The notes: a model not told the origin generated them from the letters alone. 11,380 bases of DNA from Candidatus Helarchaeota archaeon (GCA_013375455.1 JABXJT010000114.1:1-11380), one strand, 5' to 3'. Shown: positions 1 through 6,346, counted from the stretch's first letter. Numbers and translations are program-made.

Positions 1-195
1 ACCTGTATTATTAAATGCAGGATAAGTCTCATTAAAATGTGAACTATCACCCGTAATACCCTCTGACAAATCACGGCCATTCCAGTTAATGTATGTACCA
101 TCCATAAGATAGGGGGGTCCTAAAACAGGCAGTACGCCTATACAAATGACCGCAATTATGACTCCACAAAAAATTGTGATGGTTTTTTTTGTCAA
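1..195 (-). CDS. N-terminal part of a secreted or membrane-anchored protein, cut by the window edge
   Basis: The reading frame runs off the left edge, so only the first 65 residues are visible. It appears to begin with TTG at 195-193; no ATG is available, and a TAA lies six codons upstream (213-211). The N-terminus is Leu/Met-Thr-Lys-Lys followed by a hydrophobic stretch at about residues 5-23, which looks like a signal peptide or signal anchor. The part after it is polar, with two N-glycosylation sequons (NET, NNT), as expected for an extracellular archaeal protein. The family is not recognisable from this fragment. The start lies only about 9 bp from the FAD-gene remnant at 204, so its promoter must lie inside that remnant DNA. 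An ATT two codons upstream is a less likely start. Confidence 0.6.
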   Translation of the reverse strand, partial: MTKKTITIFCGVIIAVICIGVLPVLGPPYLMDGTYINWNGRDLSEGITGDSSHFNETYPAFNNTG

Positions 196-203
196 GGGAA
201 TCG

Positions 204-329
204 GATAAAATTATCCTCGTTTTGATATATTTGGATTTCTATCTACTAAATCATGCAGATAATCCTGCCCAAATGGTGAATTACGGGATTCACAGATTCC
301 TGAGTTGGTCTAACGGAAAAGTGATTAAA
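204..329 (+). pseudogene. Remnant of an FAD-dependent oxidoreductase gene, probably the 3' part (copy A)
   Basis: This stretch can be translated as DKIILVLIYLDFYL, then NPAQMVNYGIHRFL, then SWSNGKVIK. It matches the tail of the oxidoreductase remnant at 1221-1580 in DNA and in reading frame. Positions 204-244 match 1506-1546, including 30 identical bases, and 301-321 resemble 1546-1565. Copy A has 57 extra bases (244-300), exactly 19 codons. There is no N-terminal FAD-binding part here: upstream lies the start of an oppositely oriented gene. The open frame continues to 446, but beyond 357 it is antisense to the next gene and not believable as protein. I read it as the orphaned end of a paralogue. 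Assignment to the oxidoreductase rests only on the match to copy B. Confidence 0.5.
215..244 (+). repeat. 30-bp direct repeat, copy A
   Basis: Begins CCTCGTTTTGATATATTTGG and is identical over 30 bases to 1517-1546, at a spacing of 1302 bp. Weaker similarity extends on both sides (GATAAAAT at 204; TGAGTTGGT at 301 after a 57-bp gap). Confidence 0.9.
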
Positions 330-356
330 AGAAGAAAAAAGAAAAAAATTAAACGA

Positions 357-1145
357 TTAAATAATGTCCAGGTATTTGTTATTGCTTCTTTTGTGCGCAA
401 TCCTTGTCAAGATGACTATCAAGAAAACTACCAGCAGAATGGGTAAAATCTCGAATCCCGGGATTCCATCCTCTCCTAATTGTATTCCTGTGCCGGCTTG
501 CAATAAAATTGCATTTACCTCATCAGTCCACCCAACAATCTCCGCCATAGTGGTAACTGAAGCAGGGCCATCGATACAAGCCCATACGGCGAGTTGCCCT
601 ATCATTGTACCTATGAACGTGGCATTAACAGTGTCAAAGAAGATCATAATTTTGCCAACACAAGACGTTGGGCCGTATGGCGTGGGGCTTACAGTAAATG
701 TGTCCGAATCCCCCGGACCTGCATCGTCTGATTCACAACAGAATCCCCAGAGTAGGGTAGAATTCATTTCATCGAGCACGCTAGTTGAAAGAACCGTTGT
801 ATTTGCAACCACCATGGTTTGAGTACCAGAATCTCCAGGTATCAACTTTGTTCCTGCCGCAATAATTACTGTGATAGCCTCTGCTGTTAATTGCTTTATA
901 GTCACGTTAATACACTGCGCATAGAAAAAATCAAAGGTTCCATTTATCCATACTTCAACGTGGGTTACATTAATTGAAGCATCGTAAAGTGTCATTGTTC
1001 CAGCAGTATCTAGTTTCCCCTCTTGGTCGCATGGAACGCTGCTCGTCGCCATCATTAAATTCATGCCTGCAATTGGAATAATCGTTACAAATATTATTAT
1101 CAAACTAAGAAAACCAAGTTTCGTTTTGTAATTATTTTTGTTCAT
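357..1145 (-). CDS. Secreted, probably cell-surface-anchored protein with C-terminal IPGF-type anchor
   Basis: The product is 262 residues with a signal peptide (basic MNKNNYKTK, hydrophobic core about residues 10-27). The ectodomain is Thr/Val/Asn-rich with six N-glycosylation sequons (N59, N68, N80, N115, N128, N174). It has six cysteines (C39, C78, C136, C137, C162, C190) that could form disulfides outside the cell. The C-terminus has a three-part anchor: IPGF at 228-231, a hydrophobic helix at about 233-248, then basic HKR. This order resembles archaeosortase PGF-CTERM signals, although a plain membrane anchor is equally possible. The middle part matches no family I recognise. The start is the ATG at 1145; an A/T-rich TATA-like element near 1161-1170 would place transcription very close to it. 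It sits between two FAD-gene remnants and is divergent from the second. Confidence 0.85.
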   Translation of the reverse strand: MNKNNYKTKLGFLSLIIIFVTIIPIAGMNLMMATSSVPCDQEGKLDTAGTMTLYDASINVTHVEVWINGTFDFFYAQCINVTIKQLTAEAITVIIAAGTKLIPGDSGTQTMVVANTTVLSTSVLDEMNSTLLWGFCCESDDAGPGDSDTFTVSPTPYGPTSCVGKIMIFFDTVNATFIGTMIGQLAVWACIDGPASVTTMAEIVGWTDEVNAILLQAGTGIQLGEDGIPGFEILPILLVVFLIVILTRIAHKRSNNKYLDII

Positions 1146-1159
1146 CTTTATTTCACATC

Positions 1160-1204
1160 TAAAAATTTAATTGCTAAGCAGTTATCCCAAATCATACTAA
1201 TATA
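1160..1204. promoter_or_regulatory. Candidate divergent promoter region
   Basis: Two A/T-rich TATA-like stretches lie between the divergent genes. The one near 1161-1170, read on the minus strand, is about 21 bp from the ATG at 1145. The other, TAATATAG near 1197-1204, is close to the plus-strand starts at 1215/1221. Spacing is only approximately right and the region is A/T-rich throughout, so this is tentative. Confidence 0.3.
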
Positions 1205-1220
1205 GTTTTTTGGAATGATG

Positions 1221-1580
1221 ATGAATTCACAGACCATTGATGTTGCGGTTATTGGTGGCGGAGTCGCCGGGTTATCGGTTGCCATTAGCTTCAAGAGGCA
1301 AGGGTTGAACGTACTTTTATTAGAACAAGAGAACGAGTTTAGAAAACGTATTAAAGGCGAGGTAATCGATAAATCAGCCGATATTTTCATAAAGATTTTT
1401 AATAAAAAAGGACTACCGGAATCAATAAGCCGGATAGTCTTCAATAGCGCTAAATATTACACCCCCTCCACCAAAAAATATGCCCATCGCTCCTTACTAT
1501 CTGGTGATAAAATAGCCCTCGTTTTGATATATTTGGATTTCTATCTGAGTTGGTGTAAGAAAAAGCTATTAACAAAATAA
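1221..1580 (+). pseudogene. Truncated or internally deleted FAD-dependent oxidoreductase (geranylgeranyl-reductase-like)
   Basis: The N-terminal half is a clear Rossmann FAD-binding start: a beta strand (TIDVAVI), then GGGVAG, a helix, and a second strand ending in LLLEQE, whose Glu would bind the FAD ribose. This resembles archaeal geranylgeranyl-reductase-like and related flavoprotein oxidoreductases, which usually have 350-450 residues. Here the frame ends after about 120. The catalytic middle is missing: after about residue 95 (HRSLLSGDKI) the frame joins the short tail shared with copy A at 204-329. The simplest reading is loss of the middle of the gene, plus a further 57-bp in-frame loss relative to copy A. 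Three consecutive ATGs occur at 1215, 1218 and 1221; the last has the best spacing from the preceding TTTTGGA. A small functional FAD protein is unlikely. Confidence 0.65.
1517..1546 (+). repeat. 30-bp direct repeat, copy B
   Basis: Identical to 215-244. It lies in the same reading frame (encoding LVLIYLDFYL) and is followed directly by TGAGTTGG, which in copy A occurs 57 bp further on. Confidence 0.9.
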
Positions 1581-1635
1581 ACCAAAGTAGAAAATAAATA
1601 GAAAAAATTGTGAAAGGAGTTACCTAAAACTCCAC

Positions 1636-1926
1636 TTATTCCTCTTCATCTTTCTTAACTTTTTCATACAAGTTTAGACCTAAAAAAACCTCTTTATCTT
1701 GTAAAATCCGCTTATTCCCGTGAGTACTTGCTATAATTAGACTCTTTCCGCTTTTTGAAGGTGGTTTCTCCTTTGGATTTAAGTTAATCTCTAACGTTAA
1801 CTTATCTCCATCAATTTTGTATGAAATATTCCTGCCTAAATAACTCATTTTAATTCTTCTCCTTGCTCTGAATGTGATCTTGTTATCATCTTCAAATATA
1901 CTCCGATCAATTCCAAGAATGGGCAT
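1636..1926 (-). CDS. Small conserved-type protein with an SKSGK...ASTHGN motif, function unknown
   Basis: The product is 96 residues, highly charged, with no signal peptide or membrane helix, so probably cytosolic. The core from about residue 34 alternates short beta strands (SYKI, KLTLEINL) with a conserved-looking block PPSKSGKSLIIASTHGN at 56-71 and a final strand VFLGLNLY at 80-87. From memory this motif recurs in small uncharacterised proteins of archaea and bacteria; I know no function. The first 30 residues are rich in Arg/Lys (RARRRIK) and could contact nucleic acid or be an extension; Met27 is a possible alternative start. The ATG at 1926 is preceded by GTGAGAT, a partial ribosome binding site. 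The tail is acidic (KKDEEE). No operon partner is evident. Confidence 0.75.
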   Translation of the reverse strand: MPILGIDRSIFEDDNKITFRARRRIKMSYLGRNISYKIDGDKLTLEINLNPKEKPPSKSGKSLIIASTHGNKRILQDKEVFLGLNLYEKVKKDEEE

Positions 1927-1966
1927 TTGTCTATCTCACTATCCCATCGAATTAGTAAATTAATCT

Positions 1967-2293
1967 TTAGTTAATTTCTTGGCGACCCCCCCACCCCAAT
2001 AACGAAAATACACCGTCGAGAATAAGGTGTACGTGACGGCAGTCGAAAAGAAAATTATCTGCCCACCTTTCGGAAGTCGCTAAGCTTGCTAATTGCACGT
2101 CGCCAGCGTCCGATGCCTCGACCGCGTAGTACATGATCACTGCGTCCAAGGCTCCCGCGGCGGGGACTCGCGCGGTGACAGTCTCCAAGAAGCGGAGGCG
2201 ATGCATCTGATCCTTGACGAAAGAGCCCCATAATTCGATGAAAGAATGAATTAACGTTAACTCTTTCGACGTGAAATCGGAATGAATTCCCAA
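1967..2293 (-). CDS. Unknown 108-residue protein divergent from tnpB
   Basis: I do not recognise this protein. It is predicted to be mostly helical and soluble, with several aromatic and hydrophobic stretches and no clear membrane helix or signal. Three things support it as a gene. Its codons favour G/C at the third position (many GTC, GAC, GCG, TTC, CTC), like tnpB and unlike the A/T-rich neighbours. Its ATG lies about 25 nt downstream of a minus-strand TATA box (TATAAAT, 2321-2315), which fits a leaderless archaeal transcript. It also stays open across the whole GC-rich segment. It could belong to the tnpB element or be an older captured gene. An HVHLIL string near residue 86 resembles the HUH motif of Y1 transposases, but the rest does not fit. 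Confidence 0.5.
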   Translation of the reverse strand: MGIHSDFTSKELTLIHSFIELWGSFVKDQMHRLRFLETVTARVPAAGALDAVIMYYAVEASDAGDVQLASLATSERWADNFLFDCRHVHLILDGVFSLLGWGGRQEIN

Positions 2294-2314
2294 TAACCGT
2301 CAGTTCAAACATAC

Positions 2315-2338
2315 ATTTATAGCCAGTCAACTTTATAT
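2315..2338. promoter_or_regulatory. Compact divergent promoter with two TATA boxes
   Basis: TTTATAT at 2332-2338 lies about 28 nt (centre to start) before the tnpB ATG at 2363. On the other strand TATAAAT (2321-2315) lies about 25 nt before the ATG at 2293. Both spacings match the archaeal TATA-to-start distance, predicting leaderless or nearly leaderless mRNAs from both genes. The boxes are only about 17 bp apart, so TBP/TFB binding at the two could compete. Confidence 0.55.
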
Positions 2339-2362
2339 GAGACGCACTCAGTCTAACAATTA

Positions 2363-3547
2363 ATGCGGCTCACTGAACGGATGCAATTGAAAAAATCTGC
2401 AGAATTGTCCTCCCTCTGCCATAAGGGGAAGAATCTCTACAACGTGGCTAATTATATGGTTCGTCAACGTTTCTTTAGAGATCGGAAGTGGTACCGCTAC
2501 TATGACCTGAATCGGCTGTTGAAGCAGGACCCTGCGTACCGGGCGTTGCCCATTCAGACCTCCCAACAAATTCTTCGCTTGGTGGACAGGAATTGGAAGT
2601 CCTTTTTTCGGGGGTTGAGGGATTGGCAAGACCATCCCGAGAAATACCGTTGTCGACCGTGCATCCCGCGCTACAAACCAAAAGATGGGGAATCAATCGT
2701 CCTCTTTACGAACCAGCAATGCCGCATTAAACGCGGATGCCTTCATTTCCCTAAGAAAGTTCTGCCTCCGCTTAAAATTCGGATGACGGGAGCCTTCCAG
2801 CACGTGCGTATTCTCCCGCGAGGGGACCATTACATCGTGGAGGTCGTTTATGATTGCACTCCCATCTACTTGGACCTACCCAAGAACCGCATCTTAACGA
2901 TTGATTTGGGTTTGAACAACCTCGTAACTGCCGTAAATAACGCAGGGTTGCCCCCGTTCGTTATTAAAGGCGGGGTGGTCAAGTCCATCAATCAATTTTA
3001 CAATAAGGAGCGGGCGCGTCTCTCCGCATTGAAGGACAAGCAAGGATTAAAGGGGCAAACCAAACGACTGAAGCGCTTGACATTGAAGCGGAATAATAAA
3101 ATCCGGGATTACTTCCATAAAACCTCGAGGACAATCATCGGGTATTGCGTTGACAATGAATTGGGAACGATTATCGTCGGCTACAATGCCGGATGGAAAC
3201 AAAAAATTCACATTGGGCGTCGAAACAATCAAAACTTCGTGAGCGTGCCGTTCCATCAATTGATCCAGCAGATTCAATACAAGGCAAGACTCGTAGGCAT
3301 TGAAGTCATCTTGGAAGAGGAAGGGCATACGTCCAAATGCAGTTTCTTAGATCAGGAACCGATTAGACACCACGATACGTATCTGGGGCGAAGAATCAGT
3401 CGCGGGTTGTTTCAGGCGAGTGATGGCACGCTCATCAACGCGGACGTGAACGGTGGCTATAATATTGGACAAAAAGCAGTCCCAAATGCTTTCAGGGCGG
3501 ATGGGATAGAGGGTGTCGGGTTACACCCGTACTCTATGATCATTTGA
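2363..3547 (+). CDS. tnpB: TnpB, IS200/IS605-family RNA-guided endonuclease (OrfB)
   Basis: The product has 394 residues, normal for TnpB. The N-terminal part (about 1-170) fits the wedge/REC region and begins MRLTERMQLKK, as in the archaeal subgroup. The RuvC domain shows all three catalytic acids: D181 in TIDLGLNN, a Glu within LEEEGHTSK (E318-E320) and D361 in INADVNGGYNI. TnpB is an RNA-guided DNA nuclease that cuts at a site chosen by an omega RNA read from the element's right end; it helps such elements persist. The C-terminal zinc ribbon is not of CxxC type: only C326 remains in TSKCSFLD, followed by LGRRISRGLF, typical of a known TnpB subgroup. It ends in GIEGVGLHP. Start and stop are intact, so it may be active. 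Its DNA is GC-richer than the neighbours, suggesting transfer. Confidence 0.93.
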   Translation: MRLTERMQLKKSAELSSLCHKGKNLYNVANYMVRQRFFRDRKWYRYYDLNRLLKQDPAYRALPIQTSQQILRLVDRNWKSFFRGLRDWQDHPEKYRCRPCIPRYKPKDGESIVLFTNQQCRIKRGCLHFPKKVLPPLKIRMTGAFQHVRILPRGDHYIVEVVYDCTPIYLDLPKNRILTIDLGLNNLVTAVNNAGLPPFVIKGGVVKSINQFYNKERARLSALKDKQGLKGQTKRLKRLTLKRNNKIRDYFHKTSRTIIGYCVDNELGTIIVGYNAGWKQKIHIGRRNNQNFVSVPFHQLIQQIQYKARLVGIEVILEEEGHTSKCSFLDQEPIRHHDTYLGRRISRGLFQASDGTLINADVNGGYNIGQKAVPNAFRADGIEGVGLHPYSMII

Positions 3548-3562
3548 CATTGAGTTAAATGA
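3511..3562 (+). other. Two hairpins at the tnpB 3' end: putative right end / omega-RNA scaffold
   Basis: Hairpin 1 is GGGTGT (3511-3516), a six-base loop and ACACCC (3523-3528), a perfect 6-bp stem inside the last codons of tnpB. Hairpin 2 is TCATTTGAC (3540-3548), loop ATTGA, then GTTAAATGA (3554-3562), a 9-bp stem with one G-U pair overlapping the stop codon. TnpB omega RNAs are known to be read from the tnpB 3' end and right end, with the guide just outside. These stems are good candidates for that scaffold and for the right-end TnpA recognition hairpin. The guide boundary cannot be fixed from one copy. Confidence 0.45.
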
Positions 3563-3639
3563 AATGCGTCGTAACTGACGGATTTTAATGACCTAAAACC
3601 ACTAAATATCTCTTTTGTAGGGAAGGTCAAAATGGTAAC

Positions 3640-5514
3640 TTATTTAAAAATTTCTGCTATAATCCGTCCAGTGCTGTGTTTCGGTTTGGGGAGGCTCATA
3701 ATTCTTGCGAAGGTTGGCGCGAGATCAATAAGATTAACAGTGGTTTCTAATTTCACCCCTTCTTTTATTCCGGGACCTGCTATAACCAGAGGAACCGCAA
3801 TAGAATAATCCCCGAATGTCGTCTGTGGGAGATAATATGCGTGAGCACCAAAACAATGTTTTGCTTCATATGCGTGCCCTTTTTTCATGATACGTTTGGA
3901 AAGAAAGGTGGGATCAAGGGCATCCAAATCATCATCAAAAATTTGGTACGGGGGTTTTAAGAAATAGACGATATCACCAATTCGTTCGCCGTTTTGTGCA
4001 AGTTCAGGGTGATCTTCTTTTCGCATGGCAAGTTCTATAATCGGATTACCAGTATCTGGGTCCCTGATTGCCTCCAAGGCTTTAATGACTTCATCGCGTA
4101 TTTGTTCATACTCTTCTGGTTCGACAATTCCTTCGGGGTCTCTTCCTTTGAGATTGACCCAAATATAAGTAGGTTCAAGATATGGAAACGCTTTCGTCTT
4201 ACTCCAGTCAATAATAAATCTTTTTTTCTTTTCATTCCAATCATAATGCAATAATCCTGCATCATAAAGCGCCAAAGGTATGTTCACGATTCGCCAGGCT
4301 GGAATTGCACCATGGTCTGCAACCAATACGACTGTCGTATTTTCATCTACGCAAGTTTCCAATAAATATCCGACCATTTCATCAACGATTTTATAAGCCA
4401 CCCGAACATTACGTTCTGCCTTTATCGCTGCCTTTTCAGAATAATTTGGACTGGGTTCAAACATTGCGGCCAATCTCTTATGGTTAAGGGTATCAAGGTG
4501 ATGAATGTGGAAAAAACATAAGTCCCAATCTAATTCTTTTTTAGCAAATTCAATAGCTTTCGCAAGGGTCATCACCTCTTGCCGTGCATATATTAAATGG
4601 GCATCAACGGTCCCCGGCATCATGTACGGTACCGTTTCTGTTTTCATCGCTTCTAATGTGAGCCTATTTTTGAGTAACTTTTCCCCGAAATCATCCGGTT
4701 GAGACCATCCTTTAGTATTTAAAACGGGAGATCGTTCAATTTTCATTGTTTTTCCGGCAGAATCTATTTCAACTAACTTAATTCGGAAAATGCACGGTAG
4801 TTCTCTATGTTTCGTCTCCATCTTGATTGCTAACCATTCACTAATTTCACCCACTTTGATTCTATGTAACGTGCTCTCCCCTTCGACCTGGATTTGAAGT
4901 GTATCAAAATCGGCAGTACTGGATTTTAAGAGAGTGAACAACAATTTAGGGGATGCTCTTGAGCTTTCAAGAACATTAAGTGATGCGGTAATTGAATCAT
5001 TTCCTTGGACTTGAAGTTGTAACTCTGAGTTCGATGATGCTTGAGAATATTCAACTGTTGATTTAAATATGATTTGCCTTGGAAGCGTTTCTGGTGTTGG
5101 CCATGTATAGATTACCATTGCTCCCTTTTCGAAATTACTTGGCCATCCTGCCGGATAATTAATAACAAACGGAATTTTTCCATGCCGAGCTGCAACATCC
5201 CAAAAATATTCTGCATTACAGTATTTGGATAATTGAGTCCGACCACGTAATGATAAGCCCAAATCAAGAGGTTCCCCAGGTACATGTAGATAAAAACTTG
5301 TTGCGCCATGAATGAAAGTAGGTGCGCCAGTTGCAATAACGGTCCAATTAGTGGGAGTATCGCATGGCGGACTTGAGAGCGCCTTTCCATAGACTCCTTT
5401 TTTTAAGAGTGACGCAATATTTGGAAGATCCCCTGTAGCGACATATTTCTCCATCAAATAAGGGATCATTTGATCCACGCCAATTACTAACAATTTTCGC
5501 TTTGGTTGGGTCAT
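3640..5514 (-). CDS. Alkaline-phosphatase-superfamily phosphodiesterase / phosphohydrolase (type I PDE/NPP-like)
   Basis: The product has 624 residues and no signal peptide, so it is probably cytosolic. The metal site of nucleotide pyrophosphatase/phosphodiesterase enzymes can be traced: D14 (VIGVDQ), nucleophile T53 (CDTPTNW), D341 and H345 (HHLDTLNH), D400 and H401 (VADHG) and H558 (CFGAHAYY). These would bind two metal ions, usually zinc, and hydrolyse phosphate mono- or diesters; the substrate cannot be told. Between the nucleophile region and the second metal block lies a long beta-rich segment at about 150-300, which may be an inserted cap or recognition domain. The ATG at 5514 is preceded by GAAGGGAA, a plausible ribosome binding site, and a TATA-like TTAAATAG at 5557-5550 gives a short leader. 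It is divergent from the next gene; no operon is visible. Confidence 0.88.
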   Translation of the reverse strand: MTQPKRKLLVIGVDQMIPYLMEKYVATGDLPNIASLLKKGVYGKALSSPPCDTPTNWTVIATGAPTFIHGATSFYLHVPGEPLDLGLSLRGRTQLSKYCNAEYFWDVAARHGKIPFVINYPAGWPSNFEKGAMVIYTWPTPETLPRQIIFKSTVEYSQASSNSELQLQVQGNDSITASLNVLESSRASPKLLFTLLKSSTADFDTLQIQVEGESTLHRIKVGEISEWLAIKMETKHRELPCIFRIKLVEIDSAGKTMKIERSPVLNTKGWSQPDDFGEKLLKNRLTLEAMKTETVPYMMPGTVDAHLIYARQEVMTLAKAIEFAKKELDWDLCFFHIHHLDTLNHKRLAAMFEPSPNYSEKAAIKAERNVRVAYKIVDEMVGYLLETCVDENTTVVLVADHGAIPAWRIVNIPLALYDAGLLHYDWNEKKKRFIIDWSKTKAFPYLEPTYIWVNLKGRDPEGIVEPEEYEQIRDEVIKALEAIRDPDTGNPIIELAMRKEDHPELAQNGERIGDIVYFLKPPYQIFDDDLDALDPTFLSKRIMKKGHAYEAKHCFGAHAYYLPQTTFGDYSIAVPLVIAGPGIKEGVKLETTVNLIDLAPTFARIMSLPKPKHSTGRIIAEIFK

Positions 5515-5683
5515 ACAAATTTCCCTTCAAAACAAGTTTCCCTTTACGTCTATTTAATTGTAACGTAGGAGTGATCCCTATACATCTCTTGCCATAGGCA
5601 AATCTATATCTTTATTAGCTAGTATTTCTAAGATCTAATTGCATTCATTAATTTATTAATAACGACAAAGGAGGGTACAATCC
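5515..5683. promoter_or_regulatory. Divergent intergenic promoter region
   Basis: This 169-bp A/T-rich gap must hold both promoters. For the minus gene, TTAAATAG at 5557-5550 is a good TATA candidate. For the plus gene, possible TATA stretches lie at about 5604-5617 and 5651-5660; the first allows a leader long enough to contain the ribosome binding site AAAGGAGGG at 5667-5675. No clear operator or riboswitch was seen. Confidence 0.4.
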
Positions 5684-6328
5684 TTGAGTACGGATTCAGA
5701 TCAAACATCTCTAAAATTTGAACAAGAAAGAAGAAATATCATATCTGCTTCAATCTGTATATCAATCCTAGTAGTAATTGTTATCATTCTTATTCGAATA
5801 TTTCTAAGAGGGTTAGTTGCAGATATCTTAACTATGGCTACAGCTGGCATAGGGGCGGCATTGTTTTTTTTATGGCAAAGAGAAATTCGAAGTAGTTCTC
5901 AAAGCTCTTCTGGCAAAAAAATAATATCGGCTGACGAAAAGATATCAGAATTGCTAGGGCGTTCGCTGGGTCAAGATGAAAAAAAAAGGTTTTCCATATT
6001 ATATAATAGATTACAAACAGAAACAGCCCCCATCAGAAGAAAGTCAAATAAATATCAATTACTACGAGATGAATACATGGTGTATTGTCTTCTTATTTTA
6101 AGCATTAAAGAGATCGGAGTAATGGGCGAGATGAAACCCTCTCTTAGAGAATTAATTTTAGAGGAATTAATACAGTTACCGGTGGATCCAGAAGAATGGA
6201 TTATTCATAACAAGTATTTAGAGGAAATATTTCTAGGTTCAACCGGCCTTATTATCACTCCCGATGATCTCTGGCATCCTGCAAAGAAAGCAGAAAAAAT
6301 TAGACAACGAGCTAAGAGAATGTCATAA
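5684..6328 (+). CDS. Two-helix membrane protein with helical cytosolic domain, unknown function
   Basis: The product has 214 residues. The start is TTG at 5684, not ATG, and is set by a near-perfect ribosome binding site, AAAGGAGGG at 5667-5675, at normal spacing. After a polar N-terminus (MSTDSDQTSLKFEQERRN), two membrane helices lie at about 19-40 and 44-64, separated by a short turn with Arg (IRIFLRG). Both ends are therefore on the same side, probably the cytoplasm. A Ser-rich linker (69-77) leads to a charged, mainly helical domain to the C-terminus, with many Lys/Glu pairs and no recognised catalytic motif. I do not recognise the family. It precedes the transporter gene on the same strand but is separated by 154 bp with its own promoter-like sequence, so co-transcription is uncertain. 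Confidence 0.8.
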   Translation: MSTDSDQTSLKFEQERRNIISASICISILVVIVIILIRIFLRGLVADILTMATAGIGAALFFLWQREIRSSSQSSSGKKIISADEKISELLGRSLGQDEKKRFSILYNRLQTETAPIRRKSNKYQLLRDEYMVYCLLILSIKEIGVMGEMKPSLRELILEELIQLPVDPEEWIIHNKYLEEIFLGSTGLIITPDDLWHPAKKAEKIRQRAKRMS

Positions 6329-6346
6329 AAGAAATGAGAACCGTAG

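Larger units (their letters stand above)
2293..3586 (+). mobile_element. IS200/IS605-type element carrying tnpB only
   Basis: The element contains a single intact tnpB and no Y1 transposase (tnpA), the arrangement of IS1341-type or solo-tnpB elements, which would need a TnpA in trans to move. I drew the ends from an imperfect inverted repeat: CCGTCAGTT at 2297-2305 and AACTGACGG at 3573-3581, with about 14 of 19 positions matching when flanks are included. IS605 elements normally end in subterminal hairpins rather than terminal inverted repeats, so the ends are uncertain. The GC-rich composition extends left to about 1967, so the moved unit may include the divergent 108-codon gene. Confidence 0.6.

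Noticed and set aside
189..446. An 85-codon plus-strand frame as a real gene
   Set aside because: Only the first part resembles copy B; after 357 it is antisense to a well-supported gene and reads as basic, low-complexity sequence.
364..822. Long plus-strand open frame antisense to the secreted-protein gene
   Set aside because: It lies wholly inside the 262-residue minus-strand gene, which has a signal peptide and anchor; the plus reading shows no domain or start signal.
1967..2293. HVHLIL string in the 108-residue protein, suggesting a Y1 (HUH) TnpA transposase next to tnpB
   Set aside because: The string lies near the C-terminus with no catalytic Tyr after it, and the N-terminal part has none of the usual TnpA strands. 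Probably coincidence.
2055..2330. A second minus-strand frame in the GC-rich segment
   Set aside because: Arg/Gly/Ser-rich out-of-frame translation overlapping the better-supported 1967-2293 gene, without a promoter at the right spacing.
2343..2355. Small hairpins (such as AGAC/GTCT) before tnpB as the IS605 left-end recognition hairpin
   Set aside because: Stems are only 4 bp with competing pairings; not strong enough to call a left-end structure.
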